Part shown: positions 44,519 through 53,883 of the stretch, in pieces
Layout of the letters: the number at the start of each line of letters is the position of its first letter
Position numbering within the stretch: the first letter of the stretch is position 1
Origin: CAVRCA01 sp965218045
GTDB taxonomy: Bacteria; Pseudomonadota; Alphaproteobacteria; Acetobacterales; Acetobacteraceae
Reading direction: 5' to 3'
Assembly: GCA_965218045.1 (NCBI GenBank)
Contig: CBDCJX010000011.1
Coordinates: 248,001-312,000 of the forward strand
DNA length: 64,000 nucleotides
Made by a program: the position numbers and the translations under genes
The notes under the pieces: model-generated
Database searches by the model: none
Seen by the model: the letters and a program-made list of their open reading frames with translations, nothing else
What the model was told of the DNA's origin: nothing

Positions 44519-45414
44519 AGCCGGCCGATCAGGATGGCCAACCCCACAGCCAGCCCAACCTCACGATTGGCGCGGAACAGCGTCAGGCAGCGTGCGGGAT
44601 CGTTAATGTCCAGCGTCACCACTTGCCGCGCAAGCAGCAACGCCGGCAGTGCCAACGCCGGATAGAACCATGCCGAAAGCTGCGCCTGCCACCCGGCCAC
44701 GGCGAGGGCAAGCACCGTCGCGCCATAGCATGAAGCGAGGAAAGGACGGGTCCGCTCGCCAAACAGCCGCGCGGTCGAGTGGACGCCCACCAAGGCGTCG
44801 TCCTCGCGGTCCTGATGCGCGTATATCGTGTCGAACCCGAGGTCCCACAGGATCGCCGCGCCGTAAATCGCAATCCACGCGAGGTCGATCTCTCTCGCGC
44901 CGGCGGCATAACCCAGTGGCGCCCCGAAGCCGAAGGTGAAGCCCATCACGAGTTGGGGCCACCAGGTGACCCGTTTGGCCAACGGATAGAGGGCGACAAG
45001 GAGTAGCGATCCGGCGCCGAGCGACTGGGCCAACACGGGGAGCTGTAGCAGGATCAGCAGGCCGATCACGAGCAGCGCGGCAAGGAACACCAGTGCCTGC
45101 CGCGGCCGCAGCGCGCCCGATGCGAGCGGCCGCCCAGCAGTGCGAGCAACAAGCGCGTCGATGTCACGGTCCCACAGGTCGTTCACCACGCAGCCCGCCG
45201 CTCGCATCACCACGCTGCCGATCGCGAACAGCAGGAGCAGCCTGATCGTGGGCATCGCGAGGGCACCGGCGAGCAGCACGCCCCAGAGGCCGGGAAGGAA
45301 CAGCAGCCAGATGCCGATCGGCCGGTCGAGCCGTGCAAGCAACACGTAAGGCACCACCGAACTCGGCAGACGAGCGACCCAGCCGGCGGCCGCGATGTCG
45401 GTATGGGCATGCAT
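44515..45414 (-). CDS. ubiA: 4-hydroxybenzoate polyprenyltransferase
   Basis: Prenylates 4-hydroxybenzoate in ubiquinone synthesis; 299 residues with about nine membrane spans. The first aspartate-rich motif is NDLWDRDIDALVARTAGRPLAS near residue 78 and the second is DTIYAHQDREDDALVG near residue 198, the two Mg-prenyl-diphosphate sites. YPLAKRVTWWPQ is the family bridge. The stop overlaps the methyltransferase gene by 4 bases. It diverges from rsmE. Confidence 0.94.
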   Translation of the reverse strand: MHAHTDIAAAGWVARLPSSVVPYVLLARLDRPIGIWLLFLPGLWGVLLAGALAMPTIRLLLLFAIGSVVMRAAGCVVNDLWDRDIDALVARTAGRPLASGALRPRQALVFLAALLVIGLLILLQLPVLAQSLGAGSLLLVALYPLAKRVTWWPQLVMGFTFGFGAPLGYAAGAREIDLAWIAIYGAAILWDLGFDTIYAHQDREDDALVGVHSTARLFGERTRPFLASCYGATVLALAVAGWQAQLSAWFYPALALPALLLARQVVTLDINDPARCLTLFRANREVGLAVGLAILIGRL

Positions 45415-45435
45415 GGTGCTAATCTGTCCTTCAGC

Positions 45436-46137
45436 ATGTCCGGGTCAATCCGCCTGTTCGTGAATGCGCCCCTCGCCGCCGATGCGCAGGTCGCGGTCAC
45501 GCCGGCTCAGGCGCACTACTTGACGGGCGTGATGCGCCGCTCGATCGGTGACCCGGTGCGGCTGTTCAACGCGAGCGATGGCGAGTGGCGTGCCCGACTC
45601 GCCTCCATCGGGCGGGGTCGCGTCAGGCTGACCGTCGAGGCGCTACTGCGGCCGCAGGCGGCGGAGCCTGAGCTGTGGCTCGGATTTGCCGTACTTAAAC
45701 GAGACGCGACCGAGTTGGTGGTGCAGAAGGCGACCGAACTCGGCGTGTCGTCCCTGCTGCCGTTGCGGACCGAGCGCACCCAAGCCGAGCGGATCAACCA
45801 GGCCCGCCTCGCGGCGATCGCGGTCGAGGCGGCGGAACAGTCGGAGCGGCTGACGGTGCCCGTGGTGCACCCGCTGCAACCACTCCCCAAGCTGCTGGCC
45901 GACACCCCGGCGGGCCAGCCCATCTTTGCCGCGATCGAGCGACTCGACGCGCCGCCACTCCGCCGGTGGGCCGGGTCGGCGACGCTCCTCGTCGGGCCCG
46001 AAGGCGGATTCAGCCCGGCGGAGGTGAGTTCGCTCCGGGAGCACCAGGCAGTGCGCCCAGCGTCGCTCGGTCAGCGGGTCCTGCGCGCCGAGACGGCGTG
46101 CATCGTCGGTCTGGCGCTATTACAGGCTAGTCGCTAA
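45436..46137 (+). CDS. rsmE: 16S rRNA (uracil-1498 N3) methyltransferase
   Basis: SPOUT-family enzyme, 233 residues. The deep-knot landmarks are KATELGVSSLLPL near residue 100, LLVGPEGGFSPAEV near 182 and SLGQRVLRAETA near 205, followed by the C-terminal helix. I take the ATG at 45436 because the family begins with IRLFVNAPL; an ATG at 45403 adds 11 residues and overlaps the divergent ubiA start. Confidence 0.94.
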   Translation: MSGSIRLFVNAPLAADAQVAVTPAQAHYLTGVMRRSIGDPVRLFNASDGEWRARLASIGRGRVRLTVEALLRPQAAEPELWLGFAVLKRDATELVVQKATELGVSSLLPLRTERTQAERINQARLAAIAVEAAEQSERLTVPVVHPLQPLPKLLADTPAGQPIFAAIERLDAPPLRRWAGSATLLVGPEGGFSPAEVSSLREHQAVRPASLGQRVLRAETACIVGLALLQASR

Positions 46138-46162
46138 ACCAGGCTGGGAAGCTGGGAAGCCG

Positions 46163-47527
46163 ATGTCCAACCCCGGAGATGCCGACGCGACGCCGATCCG
46201 GTCGAGCGCGCAGTTGGCCGAGTTCATCGCGGGCGGCTGCAAGCCCAAAGAGGATTTTCGTATCGGGACCGAACACGAGAAGTTCGGCTTCCGTCGCTCG
46301 GATTGCGCGCCACCGCCCTACGATCCGGCGGGCATAAAGGCGCTGCTGGAGGGCCTGTCTCGCGTCGACGGGACCCCGATTCTTGACCGTGACAACATCA
46401 TCGGGCTCAAGCAGGGCCACGCCTCCATTTCGCTCGAGCCGGCCGGGCAGCTCGAGCTCTCCGGTGCCCCGTTGCCGACACTGCACGACACTGCGGCCGA
46501 GTTGGCGGCGCATTACGCGCAGGTGCGTGTGATTGGCGACGAGCTTGGCTTGGGCTTCGCCCCACTCGGCTTCCATCCGACCCTGACCCGGGCCGCCATG
46601 CCATGGATGCCCAAGGGACGCTACGCGATCATGCGCAGCTACATGCCCCGGGTTGGCTCCATGGGGCTCGACATGATGAGCCGCACGTGCACCGTGCAGG
46701 TGAACCTTGACTACGCCTCAGAGGCCGACATGCTCCGCAAGCTGCGTGTCTCGCTGGCACTGCAGCCCCTCGCCACCGCATTATTCGCCAACTCGCCGTT
46801 CACCGAGGGGCGGCCGAACGGGTTCCAGTCCTATCGTGCGCAGGTCTGGACCGACACCGACAACGCCCGGTCCGGCATCCCACAGGTGATGTTCGAGACA
46901 GGATTCGGTTTCGAGCGCTACGCCGAATGGCTCGTCGACTCGGTTCCGATGTACTTCGTCTACCGTGAAGGGCGGTATATCGATGTGTCAGGCCGGTCGT
47001 TCCGCGACTTTATCGACGGGCGGGTGCCGGAGCTGGCGGGGGATGTCGCTACGGTCGGAGACTTCGCCGACCACATGACGACGGTGTTCACCGATGTGCG
47101 GCTCAAGCGGTTCCTGGAGATGCGTGGAGCCGACGCGGGTCGCGCCGACATGATGATTGCCCAGTCGGCGCTGTGGGTCGGCCTGCTGTACGACGAGGCC
47201 GCGCTCGCCGCCGCTTACTCACTGGTCCGCCACTGGTCGTGGGATGATGTCGTGACCTTGCGCGCCGCCGTCCCCCGTCAGGGCCTGGATGCGCCGTTTC
47301 CGCACGGCGAGTTGCGGGGGCTTTCAGCCGAGATCCTCAGGATCGCCGCAGACGGGTTGACCGCACGTTACAAAAGTGGAATGAGCCAGCGCGATGAGGT
47401 GGGATATCTCGCGCCGCTTTGGGAGATCGCCGCCGGCGGCCCGACCCAGTCGGATCGTTGGCTCGGGCGCTATCATGTCGACTGGCGTGGCGACGTTCGG
47501 CCGATCTTCAAGGCCGCCGCCATCTGA
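46163..47527 (+). CDS. gshA: glutamate-cysteine ligase, plant/alphaproteobacterial type
   Basis: First enzyme of glutathione synthesis, 454 residues of the GCS2 group found in plants and alphaproteobacteria. FRIGTEHEKFGF near residue 33 is the glutamate/ATP-binding start; ISLEPAGQLELSGAP near 92, YMPRVGSMGLDMM and TCTVQVNLDY near 175, and the MFETGFGFERY block are all typical. It follows rsmE by 25 bases. The plant-type enzyme is often redox-regulated by a disulphide; I did not locate a conserved pair. Confidence 0.94.
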   Translation: MSNPGDADATPIRSSAQLAEFIAGGCKPKEDFRIGTEHEKFGFRRSDCAPPPYDPAGIKALLEGLSRVDGTPILDRDNIIGLKQGHASISLEPAGQLELSGAPLPTLHDTAAELAAHYAQVRVIGDELGLGFAPLGFHPTLTRAAMPWMPKGRYAIMRSYMPRVGSMGLDMMSRTCTVQVNLDYASEADMLRKLRVSLALQPLATALFANSPFTEGRPNGFQSYRAQVWTDTDNARSGIPQVMFETGFGFERYAEWLVDSVPMYFVYREGRYIDVSGRSFRDFIDGRVPELAGDVATVGDFADHMTTVFTDVRLKRFLEMRGADAGRADMMIAQSALWVGLLYDEAALAAAYSLVRHWSWDDVVTLRAAVPRQGLDAPFPHGELRGLSAEILRIAADGLTARYKSGMSQRDEVGYLAPLWEIAAGGPTQSDRWLGRYHVDWRGDVRPIFKAAAI

Positions 47528-47592
47528 CTGTCTCTTGTCGATAACGTGTATTAGGGCTTGCTCATGCAACCTACTTGCGACCATATGGTGAA

Positions 47593-49677
47593 ATGAATGT
47601 TGGCTTGGATCGGCGCTTGCATGGTCATGTGACATTGCATGGCGGTATGGCCACCACCGTTCGGCTGCGTTTGATCGGCCAAATGGAAGCGTGGACCCTC
47701 ACCAGTGAAAGCGTGCTGCCGGCAGGCCGCAAGACACGCGCGCTGTTGGCCGTGGTTGCCCTTTCGACCCCGCGTCCGGCGCTGCGCGGTCGCCTCGCCG
47801 AACTACTCTGGAGTCGTCGTCCGGAGGAGCAGGCCCGCGCGTCGCTCCGCCAAGAGATCCACCGGCTGCTCGATGCGCTCCTGCCTGTGGGCTCGGAGAT
47901 CCTGCACATCACCCGCGACCACCTCTCCCTTCGCCCCGGAGCGGTCTGGGTCGATGTCGACGAGGTGATGCGGGCGACCACGACGCAGCCGGCGTCGCTG
48001 TCGCTGCTGGACGGCGACCTGCTCGAGGATCTCGACGGGATCGATCCCGCCTTCGACATGTGGCTGACCACCGAACGCGAGCGCCTGCGTGACCGCGCAC
48101 GCTCGCTCGCCGAGGAGTTGCTGCGCGAGCAGGTCCAGCCCGAGGCGGCGATCCCCGCGGCCCAGCAGCTACTCTCCATAGATCGGGCGCACGAGGGTGC
48201 CTGGCGGGCGCTCATGCGAGCACACGCGGCGCGCGGCGAACGCGGCATGGCCATCCAATCATACGAGCGGTGTCGCGCCGTTTTGGCCGACCTACTCGAC
48301 GCCGCGCCCTCGGTCGAGACCCAACGTCTGTTCGCCGAGATCCGCGGGGGCGGCAGCAAGGCGCCGCTTCGGCCGCTACCGTCACCTTCGGCGCCTCTGC
48401 CCGCCGATCCCGCCGTCGGACGAGTCGAGACCAGGCCGGAACCCGAACCCCGAGCCTCGCGCGGCGGTGCTCGGCTGGGTGTCATGCCGCTGCGTCTGGT
48501 CGGCACCGGCGAGGAGGAAGCGCATCTCGCGCCCGGTCTCGCCGAGGAGATCACCACGGCGCTGGCCCGATTCCGCTGGATGTTCCTGGTCTCCAGCAAC
48601 TCGTTGGCGCGCTTCGCGAGTCAGACGACACGGGACGAGGCGGAGATTCGTCGCACCTTCGGCCTCGACTTCCTGCTGGACGGCACGATCCAGAAGGTAC
48701 GCAACCGACTGCGCATCACCCTCCGGCTGGTGGACCTGCGAGCCGGCAACCAGGTGGTCTGGGCGCGCAGGTTCGACCGCCAGACCCATGACCTATTGAC
48801 CCTGCAGGACGAGATCGCCGCCGAGGTGGTGGCACAGATCGACCCGGAGATCCTGCTGATCGAGGCCAAGCGGGTCGCCGCACGGCCGCCGCACGACCCA
48901 ACGGCGTACGACCTGCTGCTTCGCTCCCTCCCGTTGATCGGCCGCATGGAGCGCGAGCCGTTCATGCGGGCGGGAGAGTTGCTGTCCCAGGCGATCGCGG
49001 CGGAACCCGATTATGCTGGCGCTCATGCCTGGTACGCCTACTGGCACATATTCCTCGTGGGCCAAGGCTGGGCCGAGGATGCCGCGACCGCACTGACCAC
49101 CGCCGGTCAGCATGCCGAGCGGGCGGTCACGCTGGATCCCGCCGACGCGCGAGCCTTGACCACCGCAGGCCACGTGCGCGCCTTCCTGCATCACCGGCTG
49201 CGTGAGGCTCTCGCGCTGCATGAGCGGGCGCTGTCGGCGAACCCGAACCTGGCGATGGCGTGGAATCTGTCCGGGGTGGCCTACGCCTATCTGGGAGACT
49301 GGGATGAGGCGGAAAAGCGTATCAACCGTTACAAGAAATTGTCTCCGCTGGACCCACAGGCGTTCTTCTTCGACACCGCATTCATCATCGTCGCCTTGTT
49401 GAAGCGCGACTACGAGAGCGCGGTCGCGGCCGGGCGAGCGGTCAGCGAAATGAACCCGTCATTCTCCGCCGCCTGCAAGCCCTATCTCGCCGCTCTCGGC
49501 CATCTGGGGCAGATGCAGGAGGCGGCTGTGGTGCGTCGGCGTCTGCTCGCGATCGAGCCCGATTTCACAGTGCGGCGTTTCATCGCGACCAGCCCCTTTG
49601 AACGCGCGCAGGACAGCGAGCACTTCGCCGAGGGATTGCGGCGCGCCGAAATCCCCGAGGGCTCGGTCAGCCGATAG
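47593..49677 (+). CDS. BTAD-type regulator with TolB-like domain and TPR repeats
   Basis: 694 residues. N-terminal winged-helix/BTAD activator part: TTVRLRLIGQMEAWTL, ALLAVVALSTPRPALRGRLAELLW and SLRQEIHRLL (about 20-240). A middle block, ARLGVMPLRLVGTGEEEAHLAPGLAEEITTALARF (adjoining parts), is the TolB-like amino-terminal domain common to adenylate-cyclase-type regulators. The C terminus is TPR-like (AERAVTLDPADARAL, LHERALSANPNLAMAW). There is no cyclase or sensor domain. Targets unknown; SARP-type activators usually switch on secondary metabolism. ATG at 47593 is used; ATG at 47647, nine codons before the domain, is equally possible. Its stop overlaps the next convergent gene by 11 bases. 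Confidence 0.8.
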   Translation: MNVGLDRRLHGHVTLHGGMATTVRLRLIGQMEAWTLTSESVLPAGRKTRALLAVVALSTPRPALRGRLAELLWSRRPEEQARASLRQEIHRLLDALLPVGSEILHITRDHLSLRPGAVWVDVDEVMRATTTQPASLSLLDGDLLEDLDGIDPAFDMWLTTERERLRDRARSLAEELLREQVQPEAAIPAAQQLLSIDRAHEGAWRALMRAHAARGERGMAIQSYERCRAVLADLLDAAPSVETQRLFAEIRGGGSKAPLRPLPSPSAPLPADPAVGRVETRPEPEPRASRGGARLGVMPLRLVGTGEEEAHLAPGLAEEITTALARFRWMFLVSSNSLARFASQTTRDEAEIRRTFGLDFLLDGTIQKVRNRLRITLRLVDLRAGNQVVWARRFDRQTHDLLTLQDEIAAEVVAQIDPEILLIEAKRVAARPPHDPTAYDLLLRSLPLIGRMEREPFMRAGELLSQAIAAEPDYAGAHAWYAYWHIFLVGQGWAEDAATALTTAGQHAERAVTLDPADARALTTAGHVRAFLHHRLREALALHERALSANPNLAMAWNLSGVAYAYLGDWDEAEKRINRYKKLSPLDPQAFFFDTAFIIVALLKRDYESAVAAGRAVSEMNPSFSAACKPYLAALGHLGQMQEAAVVRRRLLAIEPDFTVRRFIATSPFERAQDSEHFAEGLRRAEIPEGSVSR

Positions 49678-51064
49678 AGCGGCATTCGGGCCAGCGTGCC
49701 GGGTGAGTTCCGAGCGGCACGGCTGGGCGGTCCCAGCGTGCGGGCGTGGCGCTGAGCTGTCCAGCGTGACGAACCGCGACGATGCGGCCGAACCCAGATG
49801 GGCTCGCTTCCAGCAGATCGCCGATCGAGGTCCGCTCGATGTCCGGCGCGCTGAAACCATCCTCGATCCGGCCGAGTTGCCGCAGCCACAGGCCGGTTCG
49901 AGCCAGTGAGACTCGCACCAGCCAACTGCCCCCCTCGGCCGCCTGCCTGTGCAAGGCGGCGAGCGCACCGAAAGCCATCAAGTAGCCGGATCCGTGGTCG
50001 AGCGCCTGGGCGGGAAGCGGCGTGGGTCCAGTGACACCGGCCGCCTCCGATTCGGCGGCATTGATGCCGGTCGCGGTTTGCACGAGGCTGTCAAAGCCAC
50101 GGCGTCCCGCCCACGGCCCGAGATGCCCGTAGGCCGATAGCGAAACGCAGACGATCCCCGGCCGCAGCGTCGCCGCCGCTGCCGGGCTGAAGCCGAGTGA
50201 GGCAATGCCCCCTGGACGATAGCCCTGCACGAACACATCCGCTTCGCCGAGCAGCTCGGTTAGCGCGTCCCGACCGGCCTGGTCGCGCAGGTCGAGATGC
50301 GTCGACAGCTTGCCGCGGCCTGTGTCCTCGATCAACGTGAACGGCAGATGCGGTGCGGTGACGAGCAACACGTCGGCCCCATGCGCCGCCAGCGTTCGGC
50401 CGCAAACAGGACCCGCGATCACGCGGGTAAGGTCGAGAACCCGGATGCCGCCAAGCGGCCGGGTGGCGCGGCTGAGTGGGCGAGGCGGCGCTTCCCCGAT
50501 CTTCTCGATCGTCACGACCGGCTGAGCAGCCAAGGCCTGGCCATGAGGATGCGCGTCCCATTCGGCGATGCTGCGCATTCGGGACCCGACCAGACCGGCT
50601 TCCGCTAGGCCATCCTCCACCTGCTGCGCCGTCCAACCGCGAAGCGTGTCCGCGACCGCCTCCCGGTCGTGAGCGCAGCCGAGCAGTCGCAGCACGCCGT
50701 CGCGGTGATGCGGGAAGTTGGTATGCAGCCGAACCCAGGCGCCATCGCCGCAGCGATAGGTGCCGGCAATCTTATCCCACGGGTCGGCCGGACCACTGCC
50801 GTCGACCGTGACCAAGCGCTCGGAGCGGAACTCGACCGCAGCGTGTCGCATGTCGACCGAGACGTGCTGACGCTGCCCTCCGCGCTTTTGCCAAATTGCA
50901 GCGGCGGCCAGGGTCGCCGCGCCGATGCTCGCCTGCGCCGCCGCTCCGACCGCGAAGGAGGAGGGGAGGATCGGGTCCGAGCCGGTGAGCGTCAGCGCGT
51001 CCAGCGCGTCTTCCGGCATAGCCGCATCTCGCCAGAGCGCCTTCAGAGCCTGTCGTGCGAGCAT
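49667..51064 (-). CDS. CaiB/BaiF family CoA-transferase with swapped domain order
   Basis: 465 residues of family III CoA-transferase. The usual opening ATRPLGGIRVLDLTRVIAGPVCGRTLAAHGADVLLV (adjoining parts) appears only in the middle, near residue 205, and the catalytic Asp lies at AQALDHGSGYLMAF near residue 380. The N-terminal 200 residues instead look like the region that normally follows the catalytic Asp (AVGAAAQASIGAATLAAAAIWQKR, then HVSVDMRHAAVEFRSERL). This is a permuted or double-domain form known in COG1804. Substrate unknown. Start ATG at 51064 has GGAG upstream. It flanks the prophage. Confidence 0.82.
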   Translation of the reverse strand: MLARQALKALWRDAAMPEDALDALTLTGSDPILPSSFAVGAAAQASIGAATLAAAAIWQKRGGQRQHVSVDMRHAAVEFRSERLVTVDGSGPADPWDKIAGTYRCGDGAWVRLHTNFPHHRDGVLRLLGCAHDREAVADTLRGWTAQQVEDGLAEAGLVGSRMRSIAEWDAHPHGQALAAQPVVTIEKIGEAPPRPLSRATRPLGGIRVLDLTRVIAGPVCGRTLAAHGADVLLVTAPHLPFTLIEDTGRGKLSTHLDLRDQAGRDALTELLGEADVFVQGYRPGGIASLGFSPAAAATLRPGIVCVSLSAYGHLGPWAGRRGFDSLVQTATGINAAESEAAGVTGPTPLPAQALDHGSGYLMAFGALAALHRQAAEGGSWLVRVSLARTGLWLRQLGRIEDGFSAPDIERTSIGDLLEASPSGFGRIVAVRHAGQLSATPARWDRPAVPLGTHPARWPECRSIG

Positions 51065-51320
51065 TGCTCCGCTCCACTTTTGCTGGGCGCGATTGTGCTT
51101 GCGTTCGGGAAACTCTCCAAGCCGCCGCGGCGCGGCAAGGAGAAATCCCAGTGGTGTCCTGCGGCGGTTTGCGGCGGCGGGCAACGGCCATGAACGAACG
51201 CAGAGCATGCCGGAAGTTTTTCCTAGAAAAGGCTTGCCCAGGTGCCCCAGTAAACTGTATAAATCCATCCATGATGGCGGTTTGCGCACGCAGCCATCGC
51301 AAGCCGGAAATTCTCCCAAA
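51065..51320 (+). other. prophage 5' region, no gene seen
   Basis: 256 bases between the CaiB-type gene and terL. It should hold the host-phage junction, but I see no direct repeat, tRNA fragment, integrase or small terminase gene. The last 140 bases are visibly less GC-rich and contain a promoter candidate. Confidence 0.5.
51234..51263 (+). promoter_or_regulatory. candidate prophage sigma-70 promoter
   Basis: TTGCCC (51234-51239), 18-base spacer, TATAAA (51258-51263), 57 bases before the terL ATG. Good -10, partial -35. It would drive the late packaging genes. Confidence 0.55.
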
Positions 51321-52730
51321 ATGCCGAGTATAATCAAGCACCCCGCACCGCCGGCAGGGCGGGATGCTGGTCGTTTCAATCTTCACGAGTGGGCTGAGCA
51401 TGTGTTGGCCCCGCTCGGGGTCTCACCTGCCGCGCACCATCGGCTGCTGCTGGATGCTCTTGCTGCACTCAGCCGCGGCGAATCAGACAGACTGATGGTG
51501 CTGATGCCCCCAGGTTCCGCCAAGTCGACATACACGTCGGTCCTGTTTCCTCCGTGGTGGCTCAGTCAACATCCCGCAAGCAGTGTGATCGCGGCGTCTC
51601 ACACAGCCGATCTTGCCGAGCATTTCGGCAGGCAGGTCCGAAATCTTGTGGCAGAACATGCGGCCGAACTTGGCTACGGACTCGTCTCAGACAATCGCGC
51701 CGCGGCACGATGGCAGACGACAAGTCGCGGCACATACTTCGCAACCGGCGTGCGTGGCCCGATTGCCGGCCGACGCGCTGATCTGGCGATCATCGACGAC
51801 CCGATCAAGTCTCATGCTGAAGCCGACAGCGCTACATTCCGCGACAATGTCTGGAACTGGTTTCGCGCCGACTTGGCAACGCGCCTGAAGCCAGGTGGTC
51901 GGATCGTCCTGATCATGACCCGCTGGCACGAGGACGACCTCGGTGGACGACTGCTTTCCCAAGGCCGCGACGAATGGCGCGTGCTCCGTCTGCCTGCCTT
52001 GGCCGAAGAAAAAGATCCTCTCGGACGGGCGCCCGGTCAGCCGCTGTGGCCGGAATGGGAAGACCTGGCAGCGCTTCTTCGGAAACGGGAGACCGTGGGC
52101 GCTCGAGTATGGGCCGCACTGTTTCAGCAAACTCCGAACCCGCCGACCGGTAGTCTGTTCCGAACCGACAGTATCGAGATCCTTGATGAGCCGCCGGCCA
52201 ACACCGGCGGAAACATCGTTCGGGCTTGGGATTTGGCCGCGACTGCGCAGATCGGGACCAACGATCCAGACTGGACCGTCGGGATAAAGCTGCAGCGCGA
52301 TGCCGCTGGACGTTTTGTTGTCCTAGACGTGACCAGCCTACGCGGCACACCCGGCGCGGTGGAGAACGCCATCGCCCGTGCGGCCGAGCTCGATGGCAGA
52401 GGCGTCACGATCGGCCTGCCAGAAGACCCCGGGGCCGGCGGCAAATACGCGATCGCCAGTATCGCACGCCGGCTCGCCGGCTATCGGATAGAAGGCTCGC
52501 GCGAAATTGGCAACAAGGCCGCCAGAGCTAGCCCTGTGGCAGCTCAGGCAGAAGCCGGCAACCTTGCGGTCGTCCGCGCTCCCTGGACCGGAAGGTTTCT
52601 GGAAGAACTGCGTAACTTTCCCTTTGGCACCAAGGACGACCAAGTCGATGCGCTGTCACGCGGCTTCCTCATGCTCGTCAGCGTCGGCGCACCGGCCCGC
52701 CGCCTGAACGTGCCCCTACTTGCCCGATAG
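51321..52730 (+). CDS. terL: phage terminase large subunit
   Basis: 469 residues; packages phage DNA. ATPase domain: Walker A-like MPPGSAKSTYTS (about residue 62), Walker B LAIIDDPIKSHAEAD (about 158) and MTRWHEDDLGG as the coupling motif. RNase-H-like nuclease: acidic AWDLAATAQIG (about 305) and KDDQVDALSRGF near the C terminus (about 440). No small subunit precedes it in the window. The ATG at 51321 starts the family block; upstream reading is composition-poor. Confidence 0.92.
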   Translation: MPSIIKHPAPPAGRDAGRFNLHEWAEHVLAPLGVSPAAHHRLLLDALAALSRGESDRLMVLMPPGSAKSTYTSVLFPPWWLSQHPASSVIAASHTADLAEHFGRQVRNLVAEHAAELGYGLVSDNRAAARWQTTSRGTYFATGVRGPIAGRRADLAIIDDPIKSHAEADSATFRDNVWNWFRADLATRLKPGGRIVLIMTRWHEDDLGGRLLSQGRDEWRVLRLPALAEEKDPLGRAPGQPLWPEWEDLAALLRKRETVGARVWAALFQQTPNPPTGSLFRTDSIEILDEPPANTGGNIVRAWDLAATAQIGTNDPDWTVGIKLQRDAAGRFVVLDVTSLRGTPGAVENAIARAAELDGRGVTIGLPEDPGAGGKYAIASIARRLAGYRIEGSREIGNKAARASPVAAQAEAGNLAVVRAPWTGRFLEELRNFPFGTKDDQVDALSRGFLMLVSVGAPARRLNVPLLAR

Positions 52731-52824
52731 CGTAGATCGAGCGAGCCAATGTAACACGGATCGCTAGCAGCACCGCTCCCCAAGATTTTGCGAACCGGTC
52801 CCAGTCTTTCGGACCTCAACATGT

Positions 52825-53883
52825 TTGAGCGGATTCCAAATGTTCGAAACTATCTGTGACCTGATTCCGCGAGATTCGGATTACCCTCAGCGCGCCCGGA
52901 CGCTTGATCTCCTCAGTCGAGTGCTGAACGGAACCCTCTACGACGCGCTGCCGTACGATTTCCACGAAGAACGGGCGGTGTCCGGCGAGTACATCCCTCT
53001 CCGAGCGCGCCGTCCGTCGGTTCGCTACGCGCTCTGCCGCACGGTGGTCGAGGACAGTGTGGCATTACTGTTTGGAGAAGGACACTTTCCATCCATCGAC
53101 TGCGCCGATGAGGATACTCGGAATATAGTTGCCAATCTCGTCGACGAGACAAAGCTAAACCAAGTAATGACTGAGGCCGCGACGCGGGGAGCGGTCGGCT
53201 CGGTTGCCATCCTCATGCGCGTGCTGCGTGGTCGTGTGTTCTTCACCGTGATCGACACCACATACCTGACGCCCGTGTGGGACCCCGAAGCGCCCGACAC
53301 ACTGCTCAGCGTCACCGAAACGTACAAAGTAGCCGGTTCACAACTCGTTGCCAACGGCTATACTCTTGCCGATCCTGACTCAGCGCATTGGTTCATGCGC
53401 CGCTGGGATCCAATGGGCGAATCCTGGTTTTTACCGTGGCCGGTTGGCAGCGCCGACGAACCAGTGCTCGACGAAAAGCGCAGCATTCGCCATGGACTAG
53501 GCTTCGTACCTCTGGTCTGGATCCGCAACATGCCAGGGTTCTCGGTCACAGGAGACCCTAATGACGGCGCATGCACGTTTCGAGCCGCTATCGAGACACA
53601 GATCGAAATAGACTATCAACTTAGCCAGGCCGGCCGCGGCCTCAAGTATAGTAGCGATCCGACACTCCTGATCAAAGAGCCCGCGACCACGGACTCAGAA
53701 ATTGTGAAGGGAGCCGGCAACGCCCTGGTCGTCTCCGACAAGGGCGACGCAAAACTGCTCGAGATCGGCGGGACTGCATCCGCGGCTGTCATCGAATACG
53801 TCCGAACTCTCAGAGCGTGCATGGCAATCGCGCGAACGCGGATCGCTTGTCGGCCGCACAGTCGGGACGGGCACTGGAACTGA
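52825..53883 (+). CDS. phage portal protein, N-terminal part (frameshifted gene)
   Basis: 352 codons of a portal gene that is cut off by a frameshift. The coding sense is strong up to VIEYVRTLR (about base 53,810); the following 25 codons are out-of-frame. The protein continues in the frame of the next listed CDS. Features: PLRARRPSVRYALCRTVVEDSVALLFGEGHF (adjoining parts), RGRVFFTVIDTTYLTPVWDPEAPDTL and YQLSQAGRGLKYSSDPTLLI. The gene likely starts at ATG 52840 (MFETICDLIP) or TTG 52825. A one-base deletion near 53812-53818 would join the halves. Confidence 0.82.
   Translation: MSGFQMFETICDLIPRDSDYPQRARTLDLLSRVLNGTLYDALPYDFHEERAVSGEYIPLRARRPSVRYALCRTVVEDSVALLFGEGHFPSIDCADEDTRNIVANLVDETKLNQVMTEAATRGAVGSVAILMRVLRGRVFFTVIDTTYLTPVWDPEAPDTLLSVTETYKVAGSQLVANGYTLADPDSAHWFMRRWDPMGESWFLPWPVGSADEPVLDEKRSIRHGLGFVPLVWIRNMPGFSVTGDPNDGACTFRAAIETQIEIDYQLSQAGRGLKYSSDPTLLIKEPATTDSEIVKGAGNALVVSDKGDAKLLEIGGTASAAVIEYVRTLRACMAIARTRIACRPHSRDGHWN

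Noticed and set aside
51065..51320. Phage attachment site at the CaiB side of the prophage
   Set aside because: No direct repeat, tRNA fragment or integrase can be matched without the right-hand end.
53805..53825. Programmed frameshift to join the portal halves
   Set aside because: No X-XXY-YYZ slippery heptamer and no obvious stimulatory hairpin at the junction; ordinary indel is simpler.
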